Origin: Candidatus Tumulicola sp.
GTDB taxonomy: Bacteria; Vulcanimicrobiota; Vulcanimicrobiia; Eremiobacterales; Eremiobacteraceae
Reading direction: 5' to 3'
Assembly (NCBI GenBank): GCA_035601835.1
Contig: DATNNM010000015.1
Span: 93,160 to 157,159, forward strand
DNA length: 64,000 nt
The translations under genes and the position numbers were made by a program. A model generated the notes under the pieces. The model saw nothing but the letters and a program-made list of their open reading frames with translations, was not told the origin of the DNA and searched no databases. Position 1 is the first letter of the stretch. Every line of letters begins with the position of its first letter. This document shows, piece after piece, positions 48,913 through 58,203 of this stretch.

Positions 48913-48992
48913 GGAGCCGCTCGGCGTCCTCGAGTCCAAGAGACCGCGCTTTCGCAATCCGGTTGGAAACGCCGGTCTCGTGCTGTGGCTCC
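48913..48992 (-). ncRNA. Structured element C, tRNA-sized
   Basis: 80 nt with an 8-base outer stem (GGAGCCAC with GCGGCTCC, one GU) and an inner 7-base stem (GAGACCG/CGGTCTC). The 3' end on the minus strand reads GGCTCCAG, so elements A, B and C all end in CTCCAG. It lacks a T-arm. The stretch 48993 to 49268 holds no gene that I can support. Confidence 0.3.
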
Positions 48993-49268
48993 GCGCCTGG
49001 GTTCCGGAAGCTGCCTTCTTCCGAGTGATCCGGAGCAGGTTCAAGCTTGATTCCGCACCCGAGAGTCGCTCGGAGCCCGTGGCGTGATAAAGGTTCGCCC
49101 AGATTCCGTCAATCCAGCCGGCTGGCGCTTGATGAGAGGCTCATCTCGAGGAGAACCGCTAACCTACCTTGCGATCTCCTTCACGGCTCGGGAAGGGCCA
49201 GACCGTACATCCTTCGCATCTTGCTTTACAAGGAAAATGATGCGCTTATTCTCCTCAAGTACTAATGG

Positions 49269-50786
49269 TCAAGCGCTTCCTTTTCTCACCAGGATATTTA
49301 ACCAATAACTCCGCTCGTAGCGGCCAAAATCCGCGAGGATCGACGCCCACCCTTCGGCTCGAGGCGATAGATCTTTACCTGCCGCGTCGGAAAGCCACAT
49401 CTCCACTATTTCCGCACCCCGAATTGGCTTCAGGAGCTTGCGAACTTTCGCCTTGTTAAGATAGCTGTAGAATCGCGCATCGAATTCTCGTTCACCGGAG
49501 CCGTACTTGAAAGACATAAAACAAACTCCGTTTGGCTTCAGGGCTTGAATCAGCCTTGGCACGTCCTCTTCCATTTGTCGAACGGGAAGATGTAGGAGTG
49601 ATGCCGCGGCCCAAACGCCATCGAACTCGTTCCGGAATCGCGCTTCATCAAATGTCATTTCCACACACTCACTAGCCACCGCCGCCGCCCGCATTGCAGC
49701 ACTTCTGGGGTTGTCAACTGCTGCCTTGAGTTTCTCCCTACACTCTCGCAGCATCGCCGGAGAAGCATCGATAGCTGTGACTGCATATCCCTTCTCCACA
49801 AACGCAAGTGTATCTCGACCAGTTCCGCAGCCCGCATCAAGAATCTTTATCGCGGGGTCAGCTGCATCCTCAGACGGTCGAGGGTCGCGCGTGCGTCCAA
49901 TCTCGGCGACAAAACGGTCCATAACATTCGAGAGATTGAAGGTATCGAACTTGTCTGCATACTCCTTGGCATGGCTTTCATAATAGCGGAGGTTCTCAAG
50001 AAGCTGACGGCGATACTTCCCAAGTTCAACGGGTTTCTGGCGCAACAACTGTGCGATTATCCGATCACCCGCGTTGGCATAGTTCTCGAGGTGCCGCAGC
50101 ACTAGTTTGTAGCCCTCATGAATTTCCCGATTTAGCAGCCGCGGGTAATAGCCGAATTCTTGCCACCCGTCTTTTTGGTCGCTGGTAAGATCTTGCTTGC
50201 TTGCCACGTCTAGAATGGCGAAATGGCCCTGGTAATCGATAAAAGTGGAGTTGACACCACCCTCAATGAGCCCTGATTGTTCGGAGATCAGCTGGGTAAG
50301 TTTTGTTCCGATCGCGAGAATTTGATCAATGATCGGCTTGAGCTGCGAATCGTTTTGAAATGCATAGATGTGATCGAGCAGTCGAAACTCCTCTAGCGGT
50401 ATACTCGGTTTTTCGCGTTCGAGCGTCCACATGAACTTCTTATAGACGACTCGGCTTTGTTCAACGTACAAATGGGCTGGCGCGTAGAAATCCTCGATTT
50501 GTCGTAAGCGGAACTTCAATATTTCGGATGCGTAGGCGTAACGAGCATCCATTTGACCTCGAAGAAGGTTGTAGAGCGCGTTTAGAAAGGCGCCCAGCAA
50601 CCCACCCAGCAAAGCAATGAGCGCCACGGCGTATGGCGCGTACACTTGGGCGGCCGGCAGGCTCGCTGGAGGGGGTTGCGGGGTCGCAACGCTGGCCGGC
50701 GTCGAGATAAATGTGGCTGTGGCGCTCGTCGCCGAAAACAACAGCGCAACCCAGCAAATGGGGGCCACCCTCCAAGGCAGCGTCAT
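49269..50786 (-). CDS. Membrane-anchored SAM-dependent methyltransferase, end of the dnd gene series
   Basis: A 505-residue protein. An N-terminal hydrophobic segment and a second at about residues 50 to 70 (VYAPYAVALIALLGGLLGAFLNALYNLL) anchor it. Residues 75 to 290 are a long helical region without known domain. Residues 315 to 500 are a class I methyltransferase: KILDAGCGTGRDTLAFVEKGYAVTAIDASPAMLRECREKL, FDGVWAAASLLHLPV and LKPNGVCFMSFKYGSGEREFDARFYSYL. It is 193 bp from dndA on the same strand and lacks the DNA-methyltransferase NPPY/DPPY motif, so protein or small-molecule methylation is more likely than DNA methylation. Confidence 0.82.
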   Translation of the reverse strand: MTLPWRVAPICWVALLFSATSATATFISTPASVATPQPPPASLPAAQVYAPYAVALIALLGGLLGAFLNALYNLLRGQMDARYAYASEILKFRLRQIEDFYAPAHLYVEQSRVVYKKFMWTLEREKPSIPLEEFRLLDHIYAFQNDSQLKPIIDQILAIGTKLTQLISEQSGLIEGGVNSTFIDYQGHFAILDVASKQDLTSDQKDGWQEFGYYPRLLNREIHEGYKLVLRHLENYANAGDRIIAQLLRQKPVELGKYRRQLLENLRYYESHAKEYADKFDTFNLSNVMDRFVAEIGRTRDPRPSEDAADPAIKILDAGCGTGRDTLAFVEKGYAVTAIDASPAMLRECREKLKAAVDNPRSAAMRAAAVASECVEMTFDEARFRNEFDGVWAAASLLHLPVRQMEEDVPRLIQALKPNGVCFMSFKYGSGEREFDARFYSYLNKAKVRKLLKPIRGAEIVEMWLSDAAGKDLSPRAEGWASILADFGRYERSYWLNILVRKGSA

Positions 50787-50979
50787 CTAAAGAAAGCGGC
50801 TAAGCGCTGAAATGGTTTGGTCCGGTGGTTCCTCGACGATCCAGCGACCCGTGGTCGTTGAGTCAACGATTTGATGTTTCCTGGCTCTTGACGAGTCCAT
50901 GGGCAAGGCACCCATTTCCCCGCAAATACGAAGTAGATGCCAAGAGGGCTGATCGATGCCGCGGTGCCCATTAGGCAGG

Positions 50980-52107
50980 CTAGGCGGCCAAGCTCAGGAG
51001 CGAATTCGCCTTATCCGCAATCAATACCGCGGCGAGCGTGCTCTCTTCCGCCTGTGAGTTCAAACCAAAGCTTATTCTGATCGTCTCGTTTGCCTCGGCT
51101 TTGGTTTTTCCGATAGCTAGGAGCACGTGCGATGGCTCGGATTTGTTAGTGGCACACGCGGAGCCAAGCGAAAAGCAAAGTTCCTTCGCGGTTGCTTGTA
51201 ACAAGGCCCGGTTGTTTACCCCTTTCAATTGAATCGAGCAAATGTGCGGGCTAACATCGACTGATCCGTTGATTACCAGCTCGCCTTCGAACGCGCGCTT
51301 AAGAGCCGTCGTAAAAGCCGTGCGTACTCCGACGACGTGGGACCGGTTACTATCTCGTTCTCCGCGCACGAGTCTCGCAGCCTCGCCGAAGCCCACGATT
51401 CCAGGTACGTTGAGGGTACCCGAGCGGAGCCCCCGCTCGTGTCCGCCCCCAAACTGGCGAGGTCGTATTATCCGTCGAAGACCGGACCGGGAGACCAGTG
51501 CACCAACGCCCTTTGGCCCATAAATCTTGTGGGCCGATAACGACACCGCGTCTACATCATCTGTCTTCATTGAAACTTCTTGGGTAAGCATCGCTTGCGT
51601 GATATCTGAATGAAAGAACGAACCGCAACGATGCGTCAATGACCCGAGCCGACGAATTTCTTGCACCGTGCCCAGCTCGTTATTCACAAACATAATCGTA
51701 ACAAGCAAGGGTCGAGCGGCCTCCTCGAGCGCCCTCTCTAGATCACCCTCTCCTAGTACACCTTCGCTTGACACAGGCAGAATCCGCGAGGGTAGCTCGC
51801 CGCGACTCTTGAGAACCGGGTCTAGAATTGATGGATGCTCGATCGCGGAGGTTATTACCGGAAGCTCATTGTTGAGCACGAGGTTGTTTGACTCAGTGGA
51901 TCCGCTTGTGAAGATGACTTCTTCGGGCGCGGCTCCGACCAGAAGCGCTACCTGCTCGCGCGCTCGTTCGACCGCCTTTCTCGCGCGACTTCCCATTGCG
52001 TGGTCAATAGAGGCCGCGTTACCAAAGTCGGTGGCGAAATAAGGCAGCATCGCTTCAAGGACTTCTTGTCGGCACGGCGTTGTAGCGGCGTAGTCTAGAT
52101 AAATCAT
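50980..52107 (-). CDS. dndA: Cysteine desulfurase DndA (IscS-like)
   Basis: A 375-residue PLP enzyme: IYLDYAATTPCRQEVLEAML opening, GSTESNNLVL, the PLP lysine SAHKIYGPKGVGAL, GGGHERGLRSGTLNV (phosphate site), and the persulfide-forming Cys in LCFSLGSACATNKSEPSHVL. It takes sulfur from L-cysteine and gives it to DndC. Its ATG overlaps the dndE stop by 4 bp. Putting the desulfurase at the end of the dndCDE series, in the same operon, supports DndA over housekeeping IscS. Confidence 0.9.
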   Translation of the reverse strand: MIYLDYAATTPCRQEVLEAMLPYFATDFGNAASIDHAMGSRARKAVERAREQVALLVGAAPEEVIFTSGSTESNNLVLNNELPVITSAIEHPSILDPVLKSRGELPSRILPVSSEGVLGEGDLERALEEAARPLLVTIMFVNNELGTVQEIRRLGSLTHRCGSFFHSDITQAMLTQEVSMKTDDVDAVSLSAHKIYGPKGVGALVSRSGLRRIIRPRQFGGGHERGLRSGTLNVPGIVGFGEAARLVRGERDSNRSHVVGVRTAFTTALKRAFEGELVINGSVDVSPHICSIQLKGVNNRALLQATAKELCFSLGSACATNKSEPSHVLLAIGKTKAEANETIRISFGLNSQAEESTLAAVLIADKANSLLSLAA

Positions 52108-52457
52108 ACGATTCCCAACCGAGCTAAGTCGAACAGCGAATTAACCCGAAGGTTGAGGAATCTGGCGCCCCGGGCGATATGCGAGGCAATCAGCTTTGAG
52201 GTGGTAGATTCATCCGCATTTGGATGAACCGCGAGAAAAGCCGCAAGCAAGAACGACTCTATCTCGCCAAACAGTGTGGCTCGATTGATAGTTAGGTCAG
52301 CTGCGCCCATGTCAGGGGCTGGTGCGTGTCGTTGTTCAAATGATACAAGCATCGCGAATCGCGCAACCACGTTGGGCGTAAGCCCTGTTTTCGCCGCAAC
52401 CTGTCTAAGTGCGCTTGTCGTGGTCTCAGATAGGGCTACCCTGGGCGGCGCGATCAC
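52104..52457 (-). CDS. dndE: DNA sulfur modification protein DndE
   Basis: A 117-residue DndE: helical, LSETTTSALRQVAAKTGLTPNVVARFAMLVSFEQRHAPAPDM and LIASHIARGARFLNLRVNSLFDLARLGIV, with the HIxRGxxxLN and final LFDL segments of the family. It binds nicked DNA. It is shorter in basic content than well-studied DndE, but the order dndC-D-E and 4-bp overlaps leave little doubt. Confidence 0.9.
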   Translation of the reverse strand: MIAPPRVALSETTTSALRQVAAKTGLTPNVVARFAMLVSFEQRHAPAPDMGAADLTINRATLFGEIESFLLAAFLAVHPNADESTTSKLIASHIARGARFLNLRVNSLFDLARLGIV

Positions 52458-54391
52458 AGGGCGACCTCCAGCTGAATGGGTGGAGTGACCCTATCGTTGA
52501 AATCGGCAAGATCGTACGTGGTTGTGATCAGCGGCCTCAGTTCCGTGTAAAGTTTTCCGACGATCTCAGAGTCTGTGGAAAAGAGAATAACCTGGTGGCT
52601 TAGCCTCGGCAGAAAACTCGAGACAAAGCGTTGTCTGTGACGCCTGTCAAGCCTTCCAAGCGGGGTATCAATTACAAAGGGAAACCTGCGATTTGATAGC
52701 TTCGCCAGAGCGAAAACAAAAGCAGTGGCAAAGAGTTGTTTTTCTCCTTCCGACAAGTCACTTTTTGAGATTTCAGCCTGCTGGTCGAAGAGCTTCACTG
52801 ACTTGTTAACGAAACTAACTTCAGATCGCGCTAGACGGTCCTTCTTGTGCCACAGCGCTTGCAGCGCTGTTGTTAGCAAGTCGGCGAATTGCACCTCTTT
52901 CGCCGAGCGCAGTGTGGAGGCGTACTGCGGAAGCGCTGCTCGAAGGCCCACGATCATCTGTTCGCGCACCCGAGTTCGTTTCTCCGTGAACTGCTTTTGC
53001 CGCATCTTCTTGAGCGACTTGCGCAACGCCGAGCTTGAAGTTTCGATTTCTTCTCGACGCGCCGAGAGTTTGTCAAGCTCGTTGTCGAGCGCGAGTTTTG
53101 CTGACTGACGCTCCTCCATCTCCTTTAGAGCCGCATCTGCTTTCGGGTCATCAACGGGAGCCGCGCGCAATCTTTTTTCATTTTCGAGCCTCTCTTTGGT
53201 TGTTGATTCGTGCTCCGCTAGAATCGACCGCACGCGCCGCCCAAGTCTGGGTACCTCGGTGGTCAGTACAGACTGCATCCAAGTCGCTTCGGCAAGAGAC
53301 ATGACTAGGGGTCGTGCTGACAAGCCGACGGGGCGCCGGGTCAAAATTGCGCGGACGGTCTCGACGACTTCGGTAGCTACCTCAGTACGAAGGCCTTTGG
53401 ACAATAAGGCCCCGTGTAACTCATTGGATGACACTTTTAACGCGCGGGCAAGCGCCTCTATTTCTTCTAGCCGAGTCGCAACCGTGAGCTGCTCGAGAAC
53501 ACGCTCGCGAACTCTCGTGGTTACCAACAGCGGAAGGAGCGCATTCGCCTCGCGGGAGAGCTCGGAGGATAGCGACTCAATCTTGGAATCCAGCTCCGCA
53601 TGACGAGCCTCAAGCTGCTGCCGCTCTTGTGCAACGACGCCTCCGAGCGCACGAAACCGCCGCTTGGCATCGTCGTACGCTCTTACCGCGGCCCGTTGGG
53701 CCTTCCGCGACTCCCGAAGCGCGTGCACCAGCTGCTCGTTCTCGCGCTGCAGTTCGGACAACTCGGATAGCAGGTCATTGCCCTTGGCTGAGTCTGCTCT
53801 TCCGGTGGAACGCATGGTCATGACTTCAAGATCTTGTTGAAGTTGGTCGAGCGGCTGCAATCCTAGCAGTTCATCGACGCATGCGAACAATCGAGTATCG
53901 TCATCGTGATCCCAGTCCGCTACATAAGCGACTTTTTCAGCGTCGAAGAAGAAATACTGGAGAACCTCGGGCGGCATCAAGTGATTTAGGAATTCCTCCG
54001 CCTCATCCTGGGCCAACCGGTGGTTTTCAATCGTCACTGACAAGGATTCGTCAATTCGCCGTCCATTGGGAGTCCAGGAGCGAACAACATCGCACCGCTT
54101 GAGCGAACTGCGCTCGGCAAAATCGAAGGCCAGTGCAATACTGCACGGTCTATCAAATTGACCGTTGTGAAAACGGTTGCGAAGGTATTGGAGGTAATCG
54201 GTCTCTGAGATGCCATCGGAAAAGCTGCGGCGGCCGTGTAACGCGAGTCTGAAAGCCTGGAGTAGGCTTGTCTTGCCGGCACCGTTTGATCCATAAAAGA
54301 GCACAATCGGCTTGTCGGGGTGGGTGGACAGGTCAAATGAGGCCGAGCCGAACACCGAGTAGTTGTGAACCGCCACATTCCTCAGAATCAT
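52454..54391 (-). CDS. dndD: DNA sulfur modification protein DndD (SMC-like ATPase)
   Basis: A 645-residue ABC/SMC-type ATPase: MILRNVAVHNYSVFGSASFDLSTHPDKPIVLFYGSNGAGKTSLLQAFRLALHG (Walker A GSNGAGKTS), a coiled-coil central region (EQRQQLEARHAELDSKIESLSSELSRE, LKKMRQKQFTEKRTRVREQM), the signature LSEGEKQLFATAFVFAL and Walker B FPFVIDTPLGRLD. It likely nicks or remodels DNA for sulfur insertion. 4-bp overlap with both neighbours. Confidence 0.94.
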   Translation of the reverse strand: MILRNVAVHNYSVFGSASFDLSTHPDKPIVLFYGSNGAGKTSLLQAFRLALHGRRSFSDGISETDYLQYLRNRFHNGQFDRPCSIALAFDFAERSSLKRCDVVRSWTPNGRRIDESLSVTIENHRLAQDEAEEFLNHLMPPEVLQYFFFDAEKVAYVADWDHDDDTRLFACVDELLGLQPLDQLQQDLEVMTMRSTGRADSAKGNDLLSELSELQRENEQLVHALRESRKAQRAAVRAYDDAKRRFRALGGVVAQERQQLEARHAELDSKIESLSSELSREANALLPLLVTTRVRERVLEQLTVATRLEEIEALARALKVSSNELHGALLSKGLRTEVATEVVETVRAILTRRPVGLSARPLVMSLAEATWMQSVLTTEVPRLGRRVRSILAEHESTTKERLENEKRLRAAPVDDPKADAALKEMEERQSAKLALDNELDKLSARREEIETSSSALRKSLKKMRQKQFTEKRTRVREQMIVGLRAALPQYASTLRSAKEVQFADLLTTALQALWHKKDRLARSEVSFVNKSVKLFDQQAEISKSDLSEGEKQLFATAFVFALAKLSNRRFPFVIDTPLGRLDRRHRQRFVSSFLPRLSHQVILFSTDSEIVGKLYTELRPLITTTYDLADFNDRVTPPIQLEVAL

Positions 54392-55827
54392 GGAGACGCT
54401 GCTCTCTTCAATTCGGTAATGTCAGCCACAACCTGCTGATCGTCGCGCCAATCTTCGTCCAGAATAGAGTTCAATCTAGCGTATATGCCAGCCCGGCGCT
54501 TCACACCCAAACAGTCTCGTTCCGCGTCAATCAACCTTCTGATGAGTAGACTTGGCACTCCCGATTCTCGGGCAATCCGCTCAAGTAGTTGAGCTTCTTC
54601 GGAAGCGTAGGACTGTTCATCCAGCAGCGATCTCCACTTTCGTCCTGATACTCGATCAAAAATCCTCGGAACTGAGTCTTCCCAATCGTGTCGCTCCTCG
54701 CGCCAGATCCGCCTGATAGCCAGCAATTCTGGCTCGGAAATCAATTCGAAGCCGGATGCTTCTGCTGGTAGCCTCGCCTGGGTAGCAATCAGTTTCTCAA
54801 GCAAGATCTTGCAGAAGTCCAGGGTGTATGGACCTAATGCCGCCTCATCGCCACTGTCCTTCAGAAGTATTCGTCCGTCGAGCTTCCTAATCGATCTTAC
54901 TTCGCTCTTGCGAGGCTCTTGCTGTGTTTCGGCGAGTAGATCCCTAATCTCCAAGAGCTCTTCCATCCACGATTGTCCAGAGTCAATCATCGCCTCCATG
55001 CTCTTGTCGCGTGTGACGACTGTGCAAACCCAGCAACCGAACCGACTGTTGCCACAGGATTGCGTCGTGGTGTCTACCACGAGCGGACATTCACCATCTG
55101 CGGCCCGATACATAGCCGCCAGGTCGTTGTTATCGGTCCCCCATGGCGTCTGAGCGTTTTGGAGCAAGTAAGACCAGACGTCGTCGGTGGTCCAGTCGGC
55201 AATCGGAGCGAAGACAAGAGCCCCCTGGAGAGTTGAGTGCGTTCTTAGGACGGACCCATCGATCTCATGCATGGCCATAACCTGAGAACGCGTGGCACTT
55301 TCAGAGCTCCGCACCCCGAGAACGAGCACAACCTCTCCAAACCTCGTAACCTGGTCCTTTATGAACCGGTTCGCCGGCGAGATCTTCAACCGGTCTGTGC
55401 ACCATCGAAACTTCGTTGTAGGTGCGGGATAGCCACGCCCAATCAGGTTGACCCAAAAGCTTTCCTCGATTAGAGGCTCAACCAGCTTGGCGGAAAGTGA
55501 GATACCGTCGCTCGCCGCCCGATCGCCCATCTTCTCGAGCGACGAACGGATGTAGTCCACTATTGCCGGTGATTCCACCAGTGTGTTTGATGATAGGACG
55601 TAAATCGGCTTGAGCCGCTGGTCGTCAGGTATTTGACGGAGCGCCTGCCAAACGAGCTGAAGCGCGCACGTCGAGTCCTTGCCGCCGCTAAACCCGATCA
55701 CCCATGGTCGCAAGTCCGCCTGATAGGTCGACTTGATAAGGTCAATGGTTGCCTTAAGATCCACGTCCTTACCCCCAAAACGCCACTCGAACACATGTTC
55801 GCTAGCCCTCGGCGCAGGCACCTGCAT
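54388..55827 (-). CDS. dndC: DNA sulfur modification protein DndC (PAPS-reductase-like)
   Basis: About 479 residues from ATG 55827. A TTG at 55887 would add 20. ATP-pyrophosphatase motif GFSGGKDSTCALQLVW near residue 45, then the cysteine cluster CPLVVDTTTQSCGNSRFGCWVCTVVTRDKSMEAM that holds a 4Fe-4S centre. The N-terminal WRFGGKDVDLKATIDLI is a family mark. It adenylates the DNA backbone and inserts the sulfur delivered by DndA, giving phosphorothioate. It begins the dndCDEA operon. No dndB regulator precedes it. Confidence 0.95.
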   Translation of the reverse strand: MQVPAPRASEHVFEWRFGGKDVDLKATIDLIKSTYQADLRPWVIGFSGGKDSTCALQLVWQALRQIPDDQRLKPIYVLSSNTLVESPAIVDYIRSSLEKMGDRAASDGISLSAKLVEPLIEESFWVNLIGRGYPAPTTKFRWCTDRLKISPANRFIKDQVTRFGEVVLVLGVRSSESATRSQVMAMHEIDGSVLRTHSTLQGALVFAPIADWTTDDVWSYLLQNAQTPWGTDNNDLAAMYRAADGECPLVVDTTTQSCGNSRFGCWVCTVVTRDKSMEAMIDSGQSWMEELLEIRDLLAETQQEPRKSEVRSIRKLDGRILLKDSGDEAALGPYTLDFCKILLEKLIATQARLPAEASGFELISEPELLAIRRIWREERHDWEDSVPRIFDRVSGRKWRSLLDEQSYASEEAQLLERIARESGVPSLLIRRLIDAERDCLGVKRRAGIYARLNSILDEDWRDDQQVVADITELKRAASP

Positions 55828-56009
55828 GAGATTTTGTGGGTCGAGAACTTCGGCCTTGAGGACAGGTTGTGTGCAGGCTGTGAACAACCGGAAATAGGAG
55901 TGGATAACCGAGGCTGCTGCTTTGACCGCGGCGCTACAGGTAGTCTTGGTATCAAACTCCTCTCAACGCGTGCATGAAGCTGGCCCGCTTTGGTGGAGAG
56001 TTTTTGATT

Positions 56010-56510
56010 GGACATCAAGCGGCCTGGCTCATCCGGCGTTCGAACTCAACGGGTGAGAGGTTCCGATCAACACGTGTCGCCGCTGCGGGTTGTAGAAGCC
56101 CTCTATGAAGTCGAAGACGGCGAGCGCAGCTCCGCGCCGATCTTTTTAAGCGATGTCGGCCGAGCAGCTCGCATTCGAGGGTCGCGTTCAAGCTCTCGCA
56201 CATCGCGTTGTCGTAGCAGTTGCCATCCGAGCCGAGTATCTCGCGCTTGAGCTCGAGCTGTCCGACCTTCTTGCGCGACGAGGTGATCTCATCACGTGCC
56301 TGCGGCGTCAGACCGTCGCATCGACCGCCGTCGACAGCGTTTTGCTTAAGCCAATTTGGTGCGTGTCCGCCGAGTTATTGAACCCGAAGGCGACTGCGTT
56401 AGCGCTGTTCACGGAGCGGATGAGTTCCAGCGCCTGCTGCCGAAACTCAGGCGGGTAAACCCGTGGATGTTTGTCGTGGTGGACCCCTTCTGGGCAAATG
56501 CGGAAGTGTC
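56010..56510 (-). mobile_element. Decayed IS3-family element
   Basis: Reading the minus strand, pieces of an IS3-type transposase appear in order but in different frames: OrfA pieces RVYPPEFRQQALELIRS and NWLKQNAVDGGRCDGLTPQA, then LRKK-type RKKVGQLELKREIL and the OrfB C-terminal region GSDGNCYDNAMCESLNATLE, then LSPVEFERRMS. Most of OrfB is deleted and there are several stops. Inverted repeats cannot be recognised. It separates the dnd operon from the divergent ParB/MBL operon. Confidence 0.8.
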
Positions 56511-56653
56511 CACTAGAGCGACCCAACTCACAACGATCGCGGCAGATGCCACGGAAGGGCAGTTGGCCAGACGGCCGAAAGAGCATCTCTCGCAAACTGA
56601 ACGGTGATTATAGCGATAGGCCATGATTCATATTATAGAGAGGAGACAGTTAG

Positions 56654-57496
56654 GTGCCGGAAGAGAAAATCGAAGTCGTTGATGAGATTGTTAACATTCC
56701 ACTGGATTCCCTATACATCGCCAAGGGTCAAGTTCGGCTTCGAAATGTCAATGCCGGCATCGATGATCTGGCGGAGAGTATCCGAGTGATGGGGTTATTG
56801 GAACCAATCCTTGTTGCGCCTTCGGGTCAAAGAGCGGGAATGTATGAGGTCATTGCCGGCCAACGGCGATTCTTAGCGCACGAGCGTCTAGGCCTGCCTA
56901 ATATTAGGGCCATTATCCGCAAAGAGGCTGACGAAATGCAAGTGAAGGCAATTTCTCTAACCGAGAATTTGCTTCGCCAAGATGTCCCTCTGGCAGACAA
57001 GATCGATGCCTGTACTCAACTTTTCAAACGTTATGGGAGCCCCAAGGCAGTAGCCGAGGCTACTGGAATAAAGGAGCACCTTGTTCGGGAGTACCTGAAA
57101 TACGACTACTTAGATAAGTCCCTACAGAAGCAGGTCGATGATCGGCGGCTTACGCTAAAGGATGCGTTACGCGTGCAGCGCGCCGCGAGCGTATCGGGAA
57201 AATTCAGCGAAGAAGAAGCCTCTAAGATTAGCACTGAAATTGCGAACATGACAAAAGCACAAGGCGAGCGTCTGATAAAGGAGCGAGAGGCCGATCCGTC
57301 GCGACCATTGGATGACGTGCTTGAGGAGCAAAAGACAAGCAAAGCCGTAACACAAATCGTGGTGACACTTCTATCTCCTACAAAAACACAGCTGGATGCC
57401 TACGCGAAAGCCGAGGATACGACTCTAGATGATGCGGCTCGCTCCTTGATTGAGGAGGGCCTCTCACAGAAGGGTTTCATAGAATCTAGCAAGTGA
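56654..57496 (+). CDS. ParB-like nuclease-fold/HTH protein, first gene of the ParB-MBL operon
   Basis: A 280-residue protein from GTG 56654 after AGGAG. ParB N-terminal fold: VDEIVNIPLDSLYIAKGQVRLRNVNAGIDDLAESIRVMGLLEPILVAPSGQRAGMYEVIAGQRRFLAHERLGL with the GQRR box and LTENLLRQDVPLADKIDAC. A ParB-HTH part follows (RYGSPKAVAEATGIKEHLVREYLKYDYLDKSLQKQVDDRRLTLKDALRVQRA). In phosphorothioate restriction DndB-like proteins have a related fold, but the DndB DGQHR motif is replaced by AGQRR here. It overlaps the next gene by GTGA. Not a chromosome-partition ParB, since no ParA is adjacent. Confidence 0.85.
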   Translation: MPEEKIEVVDEIVNIPLDSLYIAKGQVRLRNVNAGIDDLAESIRVMGLLEPILVAPSGQRAGMYEVIAGQRRFLAHERLGLPNIRAIIRKEADEMQVKAISLTENLLRQDVPLADKIDACTQLFKRYGSPKAVAEATGIKEHLVREYLKYDYLDKSLQKQVDDRRLTLKDALRVQRAASVSGKFSEEEASKISTEIANMTKAQGERLIKEREADPSRPLDDVLEEQKTSKAVTQIVVTLLSPTKTQLDAYAKAEDTTLDDAARSLIEEGLSQKGFIESSK

Positions 57497-58203
57497 AAGG
57501 CTTGAGCGAGGCTCAACAAAAGTCCCTGATTCTCACAATAAACAGTTCTCAGCGAGGAGCTCCAAGAGAGCTGTCACCACTTGAAGTGGCGAATCTCTTT
57601 AAGCTCGCGTTGGACGCAGGTGAAACACTGGGCACGCTGAGTGAGGACTTGACGTTACGCTCGGCAACTATGATCAAGAGGTTCACTCGACTCCTCGACC
57701 TTGACCCGAAAACTCATCACCTCGTTGGATGGGGCGGCGAGCCGGGAAAGGTGAGTTTCTCCGCTGCAACAGAAGTCGCGCGCCTTCCGCGGCGTGAGCA
57801 TGAAGCAGTATTTAATATTCTTCTTGAGCGCTCGTTTTCTCTTGCCGATGCCAAGCAGCTCATCCAACGAGTTTTCAAAGCGAAGGAACCTGTGGATCGT
57901 GCAGCGGACTCAATAGCAGCACTGCACCCTTCAGTCAGTCGTCGACACCTTATCCTAGGCCTAATTAGTGACCAGAGGTTAAGTGCAAAGTTAAGGTACT
58001 TAACTCAAAGTGAGCGCGATGCGTTATTGAAGACGGTCGTTTTACAGATATATCCAGTGAAGGAATTCGGTGGTAGTCTGAGTGACGCGAGACTATCTAT
58101 TAGCCTAAGCGAAGAAGACGCACGCGGTCTATTGAGAGAGGGTGGTCGTGACCTCGAAGGTCGCCTTGTGGACGGGCTTTGTGAAAGAATAGGGCTGAAG
58201 TGA
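57493..58203 (+). CDS. Protein with ParB-HTH-like region, second gene of the ParB-MBL operon
   Basis: A 236-residue protein with GTG start overlapping the previous stop. Residues 25 to 125 are like the HTH part of ParB-type proteins: LSPLEVANLFKLALDAGETLGTLSEDLTLRSATMIKRFTRLLDLDPKTHHLVGWGGEPGKVSFSAATEVARLPRREHEAVFN and FSLADAKQLIQRVFKA. The rest is helical and charged. No catalytic motif. As it is tightly coupled to both neighbours, it probably forms a complex with them and reads or binds DNA. I do not recognise a closer family. Confidence 0.7.
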   Translation: MKGLSEAQQKSLILTINSSQRGAPRELSPLEVANLFKLALDAGETLGTLSEDLTLRSATMIKRFTRLLDLDPKTHHLVGWGGEPGKVSFSAATEVARLPRREHEAVFNILLERSFSLADAKQLIQRVFKAKEPVDRAADSIAALHPSVSRRHLILGLISDQRLSAKLRYLTQSERDALLKTVVLQIYPVKEFGGSLSDARLSISLSEEDARGLLREGGRDLEGRLVDGLCERIGLK

